Shown one piece after another: positions 1 to 8,989 of a stretch of DNA of 64,000 bases; positions within the stretch are counted from its first letter, which is position 1; each line of letters starts with the position of its first letter. Source of the stretch: an uncultured Bacteroidales bacterium (GTDB lineage: Bacteria > Bacteroidota > Bacteroidia > Bacteroidales > Bacteroidaceae); contig CADBXL010000013.1 in assembly GCA_902798615.1 (NCBI GenBank), positions 107,378 to 171,377 of the forward strand, given 5' to 3'. The notes below the pieces were generated by a model, which had not been told where the DNA came from, searched no databases, and saw only the letters and a program-made list of their open reading frames with translations. Both the position numbers and the translations under genes were made by a program.

Positions 1-1221
1 AAGTCGCTTTCCGTCGGTAAATACGGTGCTAACATTGTCGCCCTTCAGACTTACCGAAACGAATCTCCTTACAGAGAAAGGCCTTTCACGAGGCTCCATC
101 TTGAAGCAGTTATCCCACACAATATTTCCCTGATTGTCGAACTTTACAAGAACGGCATGAGTGTAGAAATATCCGCTGAACATAGTGTAAACTCCTCCGA
201 AGGCATCGCGTGTGGTGCTGTATGTAGGATAGTATGCCTCGCCCAGATAGTAGTAATAGCCGTTCTCTGCCATTATCTTGTGGCTTGCAATGAGATAGTT
301 CAGGCTGTATTCCTTGCCTTTTTTCTCGGCCTTCTCCTTACGTCGCTCAACCTTTGCCTTCTTCTTGCTACTCATGTATTCGGTAAAGTTTTTCAGATTG
401 AGGAAGTTGTAAAACTTGATGAACTTGAACTTGTCTCCTTCGAGTTGGGCAAAATATATGCCTTGTGCCATTCCGTCCTTCTTGTTGGTGTAAGTTCCTG
501 TCAGAAAGTATTTTCCGTCCGACTTTGATACCGACGCATTGCAGATATACTCATCTATGTCTTTTGTAAGCGGTATGCGGCTGTGTGTGCTGCCGTCGAG
601 TCCGAATCGCATAAGATATACCTCGTCTTCTACCTTCACGAGCGAGTTTATCTCGTCATCGATGATAGTGTTTTCGAGAATGAATATTTTCTTGTCGCGT
701 ACTCCGTCGATGTGGATGTCGCTGTATTTTGTGTCGCCGTTTTTCAGGTTTACTATACCAATACGCTCAGTTTTCTTCTGCGTCGAGCTGAACACCAGAT
801 ATCCGTTTTCGATGCAGATGCTACGCATCGAGCCTTTGTGCGTGTATTCGCCCTCAACCACTTTGGTCTTGTGCGTGTTGGTATTGTAGGCAACAATCAG
901 GAACGAGTCGTCGCTCTCGCGTAGGATGGTGTAGCATATCTCCCCGTCGCTTTTCCATGTGTAAAGGCCCATGTCCTTGCTAATCAGCATCGAGTCTGTT
1001 GCCACCAGTTCAAGGTTGGTGTTGTAATGTTGAATTTTGAACCATCGCTTGTCGTTCTGTGTCTTCTTGTCGAACTGTTGTTCAAGCACGCCATGCTCAC
1101 CCATCGGAGTGGTGTATGTTTCTTTGTATTCGCGATATGGGAATTCCACACGGGCAGTTACTTGCGCATGACTCACAGTACTGCACAGCAAAAATAGTAA
1201 TAAATAAATTGTTTTGTTCAT
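1..1221 (-). CDS. Secreted protein of unknown function, 3' end outside window
   Basis: The frame is open from the ATG at 1219-1221 to the window edge, at least 407 codons, so the C-terminus is missing. The N-terminus is a clear Sec signal peptide (MNKTIYLLLFLLCSTVSHA, cleavage before Q20). The mature part has many short hydrophobic/polar alternations (for example ENGYLVFSSTQ and SKSDGKYFLTGTY) like a beta-propeller-type periplasmic or surface protein, but I do not recognise a family. A basic stretch of Lys/Arg/Glu follows MSSKKKAKVERRKEKAEKKG near residue 280. A TAnnTTTG promoter lies 37 bp upstream (1258-1265). Plus-strand ORFs here are shadows. Confidence 0.75.
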   Translation of the reverse strand, partial: MNKTIYLLLFLLCSTVSHAQVTARVEFPYREYKETYTTPMGEHGVLEQQFDKKTQNDKRWFKIQHYNTNLELVATDSMLISKDMGLYTWKSDGEICYTILRESDDSFLIVAYNTNTHKTKVVEGEYTHKGSMRSICIENGYLVFSSTQKKTERIGIVNLKNGDTKYSDIHIDGVRDKKIFILENTIIDDEINSLVKVEDEVYLMRFGLDGSTHSRIPLTKDIDEYICNASVSKSDGKYFLTGTYTNKKDGMAQGIYFAQLEGDKFKFIKFYNFLNLKNFTEYMSSKKKAKVERRKEKAEKKGKEYSLNYLIASHKIMAENGYYYYLGEAYYPTYSTTRDAFGGVYTMFSGYFYTHAVLVKFDNQGNIVWDNCFKMEPRERPFSVRRFVSVSLKGDNVSTVFTDGKRL

Positions 1222-1257
1222 GATTCCTTTTATGTATGTATCTTCTAATTCAGCGCG

Positions 1258-1265
1258 CAAAGTTA
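1258..1265 (-). promoter_or_regulatory. Promoter -7 box (TAACTTTG) for the secreted protein gene at 1221
   Basis: The minus strand reads TAACTTTG, the Bacteroidetes sigma-ABfr -7 consensus TAnnTTTG, 37 bp before the start codon. Confidence 0.6.
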
Positions 1266-1542
1266 TATTTTTTTGTCGTATTTATGGTAATTTGTATTTC
1301 TGGCGGCGTTGTTTTTAACTTTTTTTTGGATAATTTCTATATATAATTAATGTGTGACCTCGGAAAATTGTCAATTCACAACAGACAGTTGACAATGGAC
1401 AATTGAAAGTTGAAATGGGGAATAGCAAGGGAGTTACAAGCTGATAGCAAGTCGAAAGGTCCGTGAATAGACATTAGAGTATATAAAATCCACGCCCACA
1501 ATTACTCATCAATATCTCCACCATAGTAATTAAATTGCAAAT

Positions 1543-1606
1543 CCAATAGATTTCCAATTCCCGATTGGAGCAGAATTGGACTTGAATTGGAGCTGGATTG
1601 GAGTTG
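1543..1606. repeat. 11-bp-phased array (CCAAT x2, ATTGG x4)
   Basis: CCAAT starts at 1543 and 1554. ATTGG starts at 1564, 1575, 1586 and 1597, every 11 bp. The left part is the reverse complement of the right part in its key bases. It lies in the 534-bp gap 1222-1755, which otherwise holds only two promoters and AT-rich sequence with scattered TTGACAA-like words near 1370-1400. Confidence 0.7.
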
Positions 1607-1713
1607 CTACGACCTCACATCGAAAAACAAGCGAGACAAAAGCATTATTTGCCGATATATTTTATCATTGGCAAAAATAAAAAAGCTTTCTTGGTTGTAT
1701 TGGATTTTTTGTT

Positions 1714-1721
1714 TACCTTTG
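1714..1721 (+). promoter_or_regulatory. Promoter -7 box (TACCTTTG) for the 1756 gene
   Basis: TACCTTTG is preceded by TTGG at 1691-1694, about 20 bp upstream, which fits the Bacteroidetes -33/-7 spacing. It lies 35 bp before the start codon. Confidence 0.7.
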
Positions 1722-1755
1722 CACAAAAATCAATGAACAGATAAAAGAGACAATT

Positions 1756-2220
1756 ATGAAAAAAATACTATCTGCGATGTCATTAATGGCATTTCTATCT
1801 TTCTTTTCAATAAATGCATCAGCTCAGACGATAAACAATGCTGATGATTTGAAAAACTTCTTGGTAAAATACTTATCAGATGAATCACCAGGATCAGACT
1901 CTTTAGAAGCTCTTGTTTCAAAATATAGCACAAGTGCATTCAATAAAGAATGGAAAGAGATTGTAATAGAAATAGGTTTATATGACCCATTCACTAAGGG
2001 ATATTTCGATGATAACGAGTTAATAAAGAATACGCTCGTAATTAAAGACAAGCAAAACAAAAGTCAATATGAGGTTTCATTTAATGCCCGAAAATATCCA
2101 GACGAGATAAAAACAGAAAGCGTTATCGTTTTTGTAGAAAACGGGAAAATCTGTGGAGTTATGCGACCAGAGGACAACTATTGTATTCCTGAAGGCATTA
2201 ATGTCAAAAGGAGCAAATAA
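1756..2220 (+). CDS. Small secreted protein of unknown function (154 aa)
   Basis: The protein has a Sec signal peptide (MKKILSAMSLMAFLSFFSINASAQ, cleavage near residue 23) followed by about 130 residues with mixed charge and no family I recognise. A good promoter lies at 1714-1721. It is a single-gene unit on the plus strand, facing rpsP tail to tail. Base composition is more AT-rich than the housekeeping genes nearby, and it sits next to an 11-bp repeat array, so it may be an accessory gene. Function is unknown; probably periplasmic or outer-membrane-associated. Confidence 0.75.
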   Translation: MKKILSAMSLMAFLSFFSINASAQTINNADDLKNFLVKYLSDESPGSDSLEALVSKYSTSAFNKEWKEIVIEIGLYDPFTKGYFDDNELIKNTLVIKDKQNKSQYEVSFNARKYPDEIKTESVIVFVENGKICGVMRPEDNYCIPEGINVKRSK

Positions 2221-2285
2221 CGTGAATTCGACGAATTCGCATTAAATAAATAGAAGGTTCAATAATAGCATTACAACAACTCAAT

Positions 2286-2319
2286 AAAAAAGTGAGGCAT
2301 TCTTTCGAATGCCTCACTT
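2286..2319 (-). terminator. Rho-independent terminator of rpsP
   Basis: Arms 2290-2302 and 2307-2319 are perfect complements (13 bp) around a TTTC loop. On the minus strand the stem is followed by a T run (2286-2290). It may also stop the 1756 gene. Confidence 0.85.
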
Positions 2320-2343
2320 ATGTCTTTTGCTGTGAGCTAAAGA

Positions 2344-2877
2344 TTACTCTGCAGCAGCCTCTTCAGCTGGTGCCTCCTCTGCAGGAGCAGCCTCTGCCTC
2401 AGCCTTTGCAGCCTCAGCAGCAGCCTTCTTGTCAGCTACCTTCTTAGCGATAGCCTCGTTAACCTTCTTCTCTGCCTCGAGAGCAGCAGCTGCTGCCTTC
2501 TTCTTAGCGTCAGCGAGATTAGCCTTTACAGCCTCGATGCCCTTAGTCTTGTCAGCCTTCCAAGCATCGAACTTCTTCTGAGCCTCTTCCTCAGAGAATG
2601 CGCCCTTCTTAACACCACCCTTGAGGTGCTTCATAAGATAAACGCCTTCCTTTGAAAGGATGTTACGTACGGTGTCAGTTGGCTGAGCACCGCACTCTAC
2701 CCAGTAAAGTGCCTTCTCAAAATTCAAATCTACTGTGGCAGGATTGGTGTTTGGGTTGTAAGTACCAATCTTCTCAGTAAATTTACCATCACGTGGAGCT
2801 CTTGCGTCAGCGATAACGATGCTGTAAAAAGCGTAGCTCTTACGGCCACCGCGCTGCAGTCTGATTTTTGTTGCCAT
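2344..2877 (-). CDS. rpsP: 30S ribosomal protein S16
   Basis: The first 80 residues or so match S16 of the small ribosomal subunit: [20 protein letters not shown], then [19 protein letters not shown] and the ...[12 protein letters not shown] segment. The remaining 95 residues form a low-complexity Ala/Lys/Glu tail ending in [11 protein letters not shown]. Most bacterial S16 proteins are 80-90 aa; a long charged tail of this kind is usual in Bacteroidetes. The gene has its own promoter (2939-2946) and terminator (2286-2319), so it is monocistronic. Confidence 0.97.
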   Translation of the reverse strand: MATKIRLQRGGRKSYAFYSIVIADARAPRDGKFTEKIGTYNPNTNPATVDLNFEKALYWVECGAQPTDTVRNILSKEGVYLMKHLKGGVKKGAFSEEEAQKKFDAWKADKTKGIEAVKANLADAKKKAAAAALEAEKKVNEAIAKKVADKKAAAEAAKAEAEAAPAEEAPAEEAAAE

Positions 2878-2938
2878 TTTTTGTAAAAAATTTGTTGTTA
2901 GAAATGAATTTTATGCCTCTAACTCGTAAAGGCGGGTG

Positions 2939-2946
2939 CAAAGGTA
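2939..2946 (-). promoter_or_regulatory. Promoter -7 box (TACCTTTG) for rpsP
   Basis: The minus strand reads TACCTTTG, 62 bp before the rpsP start. Confidence 0.7.
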
Positions 2947-3113
2947 CTAATTTTCTGTGAGATACAGATATTTTGCACGAGCAAAATATCAACAAATTAA
3001 TATTTATTAACTAAAATCAGATAACAAGTAACTATTCAATCTTTTTGAGCAGTTACTATTTCGACGAACCAAAGCTAATAGTCACAAAATAATACGACAA
3101 AAAAAAGGAAATT

Positions 3114-3731
3114 CTACGAATTATTCTTGAGAAAGGCATCGATCTTAACGATTCCATTCTCTGTACAAATGCCACGAAGTAAGGTACACACGAAACTCAC
3201 AAACACTTCGCGCATGTCATACATGGAATATTCTTCATGAGTGCGGAACACAAATGAGAGATGACGACAAATTTTCAAGATGAAATCATAATTCACCTCT
3301 GGACGGAAATAACCTTCCTCTATGCCACGACGGAACACCTCCATCGTTTTCTCCTGATTGACATTCTCAACATCACGGAACTTATCCGTAAGTCCCGGAT
3401 AAAATTTCAAGTCTCTGAAGAACTGAGGGTTGGTATTAGAATAAATCTCGGTCTGGATTCTGAAATGCTCAAGGATAAGATCCATCACATCATTATTCTG
3501 CTTTTTGAATGTCTCCATAGCCGTATGATGTTCTTCCATCGACTGGCGAAGTATATCAATCAGCAGAGCCTCTTTATTCTGATAGGTTTCATAGAGGGTA
3601 CGTTTGCTCATTTTAAGAGCAGACGCAAGATCGTCCATCTTCACGGCACGAATGCCATGAAGACGGAAAGCCTCACGAGCCATAGGCAATATTGTAGCTT
3701 TCAGTTGTTGACGACGATCTAATACCTCCAT
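3114..3731 (-). CDS. TetR/AcrR family transcriptional regulator
   Basis: 205 aa. The N-terminal helix-turn-helix is typical of TetR: AFRLHGIRAVKMDDLASAL (about 22-40), then KMSKRTLYETYQNKEALLID (41-60). The C-terminal 130 residues would be the ligand-binding and dimerisation domain and show no recognisable ligand signature. The gene lies 9 bp downstream of the DUF3127 gene on the same strand, so the two are probably co-transcribed. The regulated genes are not known; an autoregulated operon is possible. Confidence 0.9.
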   Translation of the reverse strand: MEVLDRRQQLKATILPMAREAFRLHGIRAVKMDDLASALKMSKRTLYETYQNKEALLIDILRQSMEEHHTAMETFKKQNNDVMDLILEHFRIQTEIYSNTNPQFFRDLKFYPGLTDKFRDVENVNQEKTMEVFRRGIEEGYFRPEVNYDFILKICRHLSFVFRTHEEYSMYDMREVFVSFVCTLLRGICTENGIVKIDAFLKNNS

Positions 3732-3740
3732 AATTTCAAT

Positions 3741-4142
3741 TTAGAATGGCAGTTCATCTGCAGACTCACCAGCAGCCTCCTGCTGTGGAGGGAATGGTGC
3801 CTCTGGATTAGCTTCTGCAACAGGAACGCTCTGCATTACAGGTGCAGACTGAGCAACAGGAGCAGCGTTTGGATCAACCTGACGCACGTCGAATGCACGA
3901 ATATCAGTAAACCAGCGGCCGTTCCACTCATGAGCATCAACATCAAAGGCAACGAGGACAGTCTGACCAATCTGAATATTGAAACGCTGAAGACGATCTG
4001 CGCCAAAGACGGTGAATACCAAATGACGTGGATATTGTCCCTCCTGATACTCAATTACGAACTCCTGTGACTTCCACTCGCCACGGGCGCTAACGCCACT
4101 ACGCTCAGGAAGAGCTGCTATTACTTTACCTTGTAATTCCAT
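3741..4142 (-). CDS. DUF3127 protein, OB-fold-like with SSB-type acidic tail
   Basis: 133 aa. Residues 1-90 fit the DUF3127 family: MELQGKVIAALPERSGVSAR, then WKSQEFVIEYQEG and RWFTDIRAFDV. This is a predicted single-strand-binding-like OB fold. After a Pro/Ala/Gln-rich linker (95-125) the protein ends ESADELPF, which closely resembles the C-terminal peptide (DDDIPF) by which bacterial SSB recruits repair proteins. That suggests, but does not prove, a nucleic-acid-binding role with partner docking. It is the first gene of a two-gene unit with the TetR regulator and is divergent from dnaN. Confidence 0.85.
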   Translation of the reverse strand: MELQGKVIAALPERSGVSARGEWKSQEFVIEYQEGQYPRHLVFTVFGADRLQRFNIQIGQTVLVAFDVDAHEWNGRWFTDIRAFDVRQVDPNAAPVAQSAPVMQSVPVAEANPEAPFPPQQEAAGESADELPF

Positions 4143-4299
4143 TATCTTTTATTGTAGTTTTTAATTAAAATCCCACTTAATAGTTATAGAAAATGACAAT
4201 TCTTCAAAATGATGCCGTTTTCGTCGGCGAAATTACTAAAATATTTTTAAAATCAACAATTTTATTGAGAATATTTTTCCAAATAACACAAAAGTTTTG

Positions 4300-4307
4300 T
4301 ATCTTTG
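4300..4307 (+). promoter_or_regulatory. Promoter -7 box (TATCTTTG) for dnaN
   Basis: TATCTTTG lies 53 bp before the dnaN ATG at 4361. This is why the long upstream extension of the frame (from 4193) is not used as the start. Confidence 0.7.
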
Positions 4308-4360
4308 TAGGCAATTTAACACATTTGAACAATAAGAAACTAAACAAATCATACAAGACT

Positions 4361-5485
4361 ATGAGATTTTCAATTTCAAGCACAGCTCTAAACAGCAAAC
4401 TTAACATTCTGAGCAAAGTAATCAGTCCGAAGAATAGCATCAGCATTCTTGAGTGCTTTCTCTTCGAGGTACAGGACGGGAAACTCATCCTTACAGCTTC
4501 AGACAACTCTAATATGATGAAATGCACCGTTGACCTAAACGAATATGACATCAACGGTTCATTCTGCGTTCCTAACAGAATAATGCTAACGGCAGTAAAG
4601 GAACTTGCCGACCAGCCACTCGTATTCGACGTTAACCTGGACGACTGTAGCATTCAGATGAACTATTTGAATGGTTCATACAAGATCTTCGGTCAGAAAG
4701 CCGATGAATATCCACGTCTCAAGGGACTTGAAGGCGAGGCTACCTCAATAACAATTCCTGCCGAGGTACTTGCCAACAATATCAATCGCACAATCTTCGC
4801 TACAGCACAGGACGAGCTGAGAATGGTGATGAACGGTTTGTACTTTGACTTGAAGGAAGACTATATGGCCATCGTTGCATCTGACGGTCACAAACTCGTA
4901 AGAAACCGTATCTACAGCTGCAAGACTGAGATTCCATCATCATTCATCATGCCAAAGAAGCCAGCGAACCTGCTCCGTTCTGTCCTCGGTTCTGATGGTT
5001 CTGACGTTACTATCAGTTTCAACCAGACAAATGCAGAGATTCACTTCTCCGACGGCTTGCTTTCATGCCGACTCATCGAGGGCAGATACCCTAACTATAA
5101 TAGCGTTATCCCACAGGACAACCCTAACACGCTGACACTTGACCGTAAGGCTCTCATAAGCGCTATGCGAAGAGTAATGCCATTTGCAAGCGAGAGTACA
5201 CAACTCATCAAGCTTCGCCTGGAATTCAACACGCTTGAAATCAACGCAGAGGATCATGACTTCGCTACAAGTGCACGCGAGACCATAGCATGCGAATACG
5301 GCGGTATGCCTATGAGCATAGGCTTCAAAGGCGGCGCACTCTATGAAATCTGCAACAACATATCTTCTGACGAAATCGTCATCGAACTTGCAGATCCTGG
5401 TAGGGCAGGTCTTATAAGTCCGGCAGAGCAGCCAGAGGGTGAGGATATTCTTATGTTGATTATGCCAATGCTCCTAAACGAATAA
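4361..5485 (+). CDS. dnaN: DNA polymerase III beta subunit (sliding clamp)
   Basis: 374 aa, the usual clamp length. It forms the ring that holds the replicative polymerase on DNA. The start at 4361 (MRFSISSTALNSKLNILSKV) is chosen because it matches the conserved clamp N-terminus and follows the promoter at 4300-4307; the frame is open 56 codons further upstream, but that part is AT-rich and crosses the promoter. The three-domain clamp pattern is visible, including SDGHKLVRNRI in the middle domain and the C-terminal MLIMPMLLNE, close to the family ending LIMPM. The exonuclease gene follows after 6 bp. Confidence 0.97.
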   Translation: MRFSISSTALNSKLNILSKVISPKNSISILECFLFEVQDGKLILTASDNSNMMKCTVDLNEYDINGSFCVPNRIMLTAVKELADQPLVFDVNLDDCSIQMNYLNGSYKIFGQKADEYPRLKGLEGEATSITIPAEVLANNINRTIFATAQDELRMVMNGLYFDLKEDYMAIVASDGHKLVRNRIYSCKTEIPSSFIMPKKPANLLRSVLGSDGSDVTISFNQTNAEIHFSDGLLSCRLIEGRYPNYNSVIPQDNPNTLTLDRKALISAMRRVMPFASESTQLIKLRLEFNTLEINAEDHDFATSARETIACEYGGMPMSIGFKGGALYEICNNISSDEIVIELADPGRAGLISPAEQPEGEDILMLIMPMLLNE

Positions 5486-5491
5486 ACTGGC

Positions 5492-6352
5492 ATGAAACTA
5501 AACTTGACAAAGCCTCTCATCATCTTTGATCTTGAGACCACAGGACTGGACATAAGCAAGGACAGAATCATACAGATCTCATACATCAAGGCTATGCCTG
5601 ACGGTACAGAGACACGTAGAAACTATATGGTCAATCCTGAATGCAAGCTACCGCCTGTGATTACAGAGATAACAAGCATCACCGATGAGATGCTGGCAGA
5701 CAAACCGACATTCAAGGAACTTGCAGGAACACTCGTCAAGGACTTTGAGGGATGTGATTTCGCCGGTTTCAATTCCAACAGGTTTGACGTACCGATGCTT
5801 GCAGAGGAGCTGTTACGTGCCGGACAGTCATTCGATTTCTCCAAGTGCCGCCTTATCGACGTGCAGACAATCTTCCACAAGATGGAACGCCGCAACCTTG
5901 CTGCCGCATATAAATTCTATTGTGGAAGGAAAATGGAAGATGACTTTCAGGCACACCTCGCCGATCAGGATACTGAGGCTACATGGAAGGTTCTTCAGGC
6001 ACAGCTTGACATGTACGACCCTGCCAAGCAGGAGGAAGAAGAGCGCCGTCTGGAGAATGACATGGATGTACTTAACGAGTTCTCTCGCCAGAATGACAAC
6101 GTGGATTTCGCCGGCAGAATGATATGGGGCGACGTGAAAGGTCCTGACGGCAAGCCTCTTCTTGATAAGAACGGCAAGCCAAGGAAACAGGAGATGTTCA
6201 ACTTCGGCAAATACAAAGGCATGGCCGTTGCAGATGTTCTTCGCCGAGACCCAGGCTACTATTCTTGGATGATGGGGGGGGATTTCCCACTCGAAACCAA
6301 GCAATGGATGACACGAATAAAAATGCGCGAAATCTACACAGTAAAGAATTAA
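5492..6352 (+). CDS. 3'-5' exonuclease (DnaQ-like) with DUF3820-type C-terminus
   Basis: 286 aa. The N-terminal domain is a DEDD exonuclease: Exo I FDLETTGLD (about 11-19), Exo II with GFNSNRFDVPML (about 93-104), and Exo III HLADQDTEAT near 155. The C-terminal part (about 235-280) contains FNFGKYKGMAVADVLRRDPG and WMMGGDFP, typical of the small DUF3820 domain often fused to such exonucleases. It probably proofreads or processes DNA ends; it overlaps no gene and is in the dnaN operon. An 8-G run at 6274-6281 lies in the DUF3820 part and could slip. Confidence 0.92.
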   Translation: MKLNLTKPLIIFDLETTGLDISKDRIIQISYIKAMPDGTETRRNYMVNPECKLPPVITEITSITDEMLADKPTFKELAGTLVKDFEGCDFAGFNSNRFDVPMLAEELLRAGQSFDFSKCRLIDVQTIFHKMERRNLAAAYKFYCGRKMEDDFQAHLADQDTEATWKVLQAQLDMYDPAKQEEEERRLENDMDVLNEFSRQNDNVDFAGRMIWGDVKGPDGKPLLDKNGKPRKQEMFNFGKYKGMAVADVLRRDPGYYSWMMGGDFPLETKQWMTRIKMREIYTVKN

Positions 6353-6354
6353 AA

Positions 6355-7290
6355 GTGCATTTCAAGACATATCATAATACATTCACAATCCGTACCATCG
6401 TAGTTATTGCGATGGTATGGTTGTGTAATGCCTTTTCGTTTGCTCAGGAATTCAAGGCAAAGTTCACCATAAACCATAATGCAGTACAGATAGCCGACCA
6501 AGGCATATTCGACAAGTTGAAGGAGACTCTGGAGGAATTCTTCAACAACCGCCAATGGACAAACCTACAATTCAAGGAGAACGAGCGCATTACCGCAAAT
6601 TTCAACCTTACGGTTAAGAAATTCTCACAAGAGGACAATTCCTGGGGATGCACAGCCACAATTCAGGCTATTCGACCTGTATATAACAGTTCCTACACAA
6701 CGACGATCTATAATAATACCGATCAGAATTTCGACTTCCAGTTCTCTCAGTTCGACCAGATAGAGTTCAATGAAGAGACTATCGACAACCAGTTGACTGC
6801 TCTCTTGGCATATTATGCATATTTCATCATCGGACTTGACCTTGACACCTTCTCACCCAATGGCGGAGAGGAAGTGCTGCAAAGATGCATGAACCTTACC
6901 AATAACGCCCAGAACCTTGACTATCCAGGTTGGAAGGCATTCGACAACTCCAGAAACAGATTTGCAATAATCAACGACTACCTTGACGGTTCAATGGCTC
7001 CATTCCGTCAGTTGCAGTACAACTACTATCGCAAGGGACTTGACGAGATGGCAAACAACGTGGAGCGAGGACGCACAGAGATAACCGCCGCCATTCAGGA
7101 GAATCTGAAGAAAGCACATGAAGACCGTCCTCTCTCCATGTTGCCACAGATTTGGACCGACTACAAGAAGGAAGAGATTGCGAACATATACAAAGGCAAA
7201 GGAACACAGAAGGAAAAAGAATCCGTCTATGACATTCTCTTCAGTATAAATGCATCACAAAACAATACGTGGGAGAAGATAAAACAATAA
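6355..7290 (+). CDS. DUF4835 family exported protein (PorD-like)
   Basis: 311 aa from a GTG at 6355, just after the exonuclease stop. This start gives a normal signal peptide (basic start, then TIRTIVVIAMVWLCNAFSFA, mature QEFKAKFTINHNAVQ). ATG codons at 6265 and 6304 are in frame but would put 30 or 17 extra residues before it. The body matches DUF4835: ETLEEFFNNRQWTN, TALLAYYAYFIIGLDLDTFS, and a C-terminal YDILFSINASQ. I recall that some annotations name this family PorD and link it to type IX secretion; treat that as tentative. In related genomes coaBC is often found between the exonuclease and this gene; it is absent here. Confidence 0.85.
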   Translation: MHFKTYHNTFTIRTIVVIAMVWLCNAFSFAQEFKAKFTINHNAVQIADQGIFDKLKETLEEFFNNRQWTNLQFKENERITANFNLTVKKFSQEDNSWGCTATIQAIRPVYNSSYTTTIYNNTDQNFDFQFSQFDQIEFNEETIDNQLTALLAYYAYFIIGLDLDTFSPNGGEEVLQRCMNLTNNAQNLDYPGWKAFDNSRNRFAIINDYLDGSMAPFRQLQYNYYRKGLDEMANNVERGRTEITAAIQENLKKAHEDRPLSMLPQIWTDYKKEEIANIYKGKGTQKEKESVYDILFSINASQNNTWEKIKQ

Positions 7291-7294
7291 TTGA

Positions 7295-8989
7295 ATGCTT
7301 AAAGAATTACATATAAGGAATTTTGCTCTTATCGACAAACTGGATATCGATTTTGAATCGGGTTTCTCCGTCATAACCGGTGAAACAGGTGCTGGTAAGA
7401 GTATCGTGCTTGGTGCTATAGGCTTGCTCATGGGACAGCGTGCCGATACAAAGGCAATAAAGACTGGTGAACAGAAATGCAGCATCGAAGCGCATTTCAA
7501 TCTCTCTGCCTATGACATGAAGGATTGGTTTGACGAGAATGAAATAGATTTCGATGCTGATGACTGTATCATCCGTCGCGAACTAACAGCATCGGGCAAG
7601 AGCCGCGGCTTCATCAATGATACACCAGCCTCCGTTCATCAGATGAAGGAACTGGGTGAGATGCTCATGGACGTACATTCGCAGCATCAGAACCTTCTGC
7701 TTCAGAAAGAGGATTTCCAACTTAACACGGTTGATATCATTGCTCACAACACTAAGGAACGCGAGGAATATTCCCAAGCGTTCCATGAACTTCACGATGC
7801 AGAAAAGGCTCTTGCAGAATTGAAAAACAGCATCTCTGACAACAGGAAGAATGAAGAGTTCATGCGTTTTCAGTTAGATGAGCTTACGGCTGCCAACCTC
7901 GTGAAAGGCGAGCAGGAAGAACTGGAGCAGGAACAGGAGAGCGCATCACACACGGAAGATATCAAGTCGGCTTTGTACGAGGCGGATGTTCTTCTCAATG
8001 GTGACGACAATGATATAATCAGCAATCTAAAGCAGGTTTGCAGCAGTATAGAGAGCATCACGAGAGTTTATCCTCATGTGGAGGAACTTTCTGAAAGACT
8101 GGAAAGCGCGTACATCGAGATTAAGGATATTGCCTCTGACATCAGCAGTACACTTGACGATGTGGAGTTTGATCCTGAACGTCTTGAATATATCAACAAC
8201 CGTCTTGACACGATTTATTCACTTGAGAAGAAATATTCAAAAGGTAATGTTGAGGAACTGATAGAAGAACGCGACCGATTGCAGAAGGCAATTGATGCCA
8301 TAGACAACTCTGACGAGGATCTGAAAGAACTTTCTGCAAAAGTGGATACTCTAAGGAAAAAGGCTCAGCAACTCGCAGAAACACTCACAAAGACTCGCAC
8401 CAAGGCTGCTAAAACCGTAGAAGATGAGATTCATAAGCGACTTACGGCACTCGGTATGCCTAACGTGCAGTTTGCCGTAGAGCTTACCTGCAACAAGACA
8501 GAAGACTCATCACATCTCACAAAGGACGGTCAGGATAAGATCGCGTTCATGTTCTCTGCCAATAAAGGCATGGCATTACGCCCTGTATCGCAAGTGGCAT
8601 CGGGAGGTGAGATTGCGCGAGTTATGCTATCGCTAAAGGCAATGATAAGCGGTGCTGTAAAGTTGCCTACCATCATCTTCGACGAGATCGACACAGGAGT
8701 AAGCGGTAAGATGGCAGAGAAAATGGCAGACATCATGAAGGAGATGGGCGAGGCAAATCGACAGGTAATCAGTATCACACATCTGCCACAGATTGCTGCA
8801 AAGGGTTCTTTCCACTACAAGGTGGAGAAGCACGACACGGAAAGTGGTACGACATCCCTCATGCGACGCCTCAACGAAGAAGAGCGTGTTCAGGAGATTG
8901 CTCAGATGTTGAGCGGTGAGAATATCACCGATGCAGCACTAACTAATGCAAGGGAACTGTTGAAGACCCACTCCCTACCCCTCCCATAA
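7295..8989 (+). CDS. recN: DNA repair protein RecN
   Basis: 564 aa SMC-like ATPase used in double-strand break repair. Walker A is GETGAGKS (about 29-36); a long coiled-coil middle region follows (about 150-370); the ABC signature SQVASGGEIARVMLSLK is near 435 and Walker B TIIFDEIDTGVSG near 460. The last codons (THSLPLP) are encoded by a dispersed palindromic repeat (8964-9002), so the original C-terminus seems to have been replaced by a few residues. It begins 4 bp after the DUF4835 gene, in the same operon. Confidence 0.97.
   Translation: MLKELHIRNFALIDKLDIDFESGFSVITGETGAGKSIVLGAIGLLMGQRADTKAIKTGEQKCSIEAHFNLSAYDMKDWFDENEIDFDADDCIIRRELTASGKSRGFINDTPASVHQMKELGEMLMDVHSQHQNLLLQKEDFQLNTVDIIAHNTKEREEYSQAFHELHDAEKALAELKNSISDNRKNEEFMRFQLDELTAANLVKGEQEELEQEQESASHTEDIKSALYEADVLLNGDDNDIISNLKQVCSSIESITRVYPHVEELSERLESAYIEIKDIASDISSTLDDVEFDPERLEYINNRLDTIYSLEKKYSKGNVEELIEERDRLQKAIDAIDNSDEDLKELSAKVDTLRKKAQQLAETLTKTRTKAAKTVEDEIHKRLTALGMPNVQFAVELTCNKTEDSSHLTKDGQDKIAFMFSANKGMALRPVSQVASGGEIARVMLSLKAMISGAVKLPTIIFDEIDTGVSGKMAEKMADIMKEMGEANRQVISITHLPQIAAKGSFHYKVEKHDTESGTTSLMRRLNEEERVQEIAQMLSGENITDAALTNARELLKTHSLPLP

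Noticed and set aside
4193-4360. Upstream extension of dnaN by 56 codons
   Set aside because: It contains the promoter, is AT-rich, and has no counterpart in sliding clamps.
6265-6354. ATG starts at 6265 and 6304 for the DUF4835 gene
   Set aside because: They overlap the exonuclease gene and would put non-signal residues before the signal peptide; GTG 6355 gives a normal export signal.
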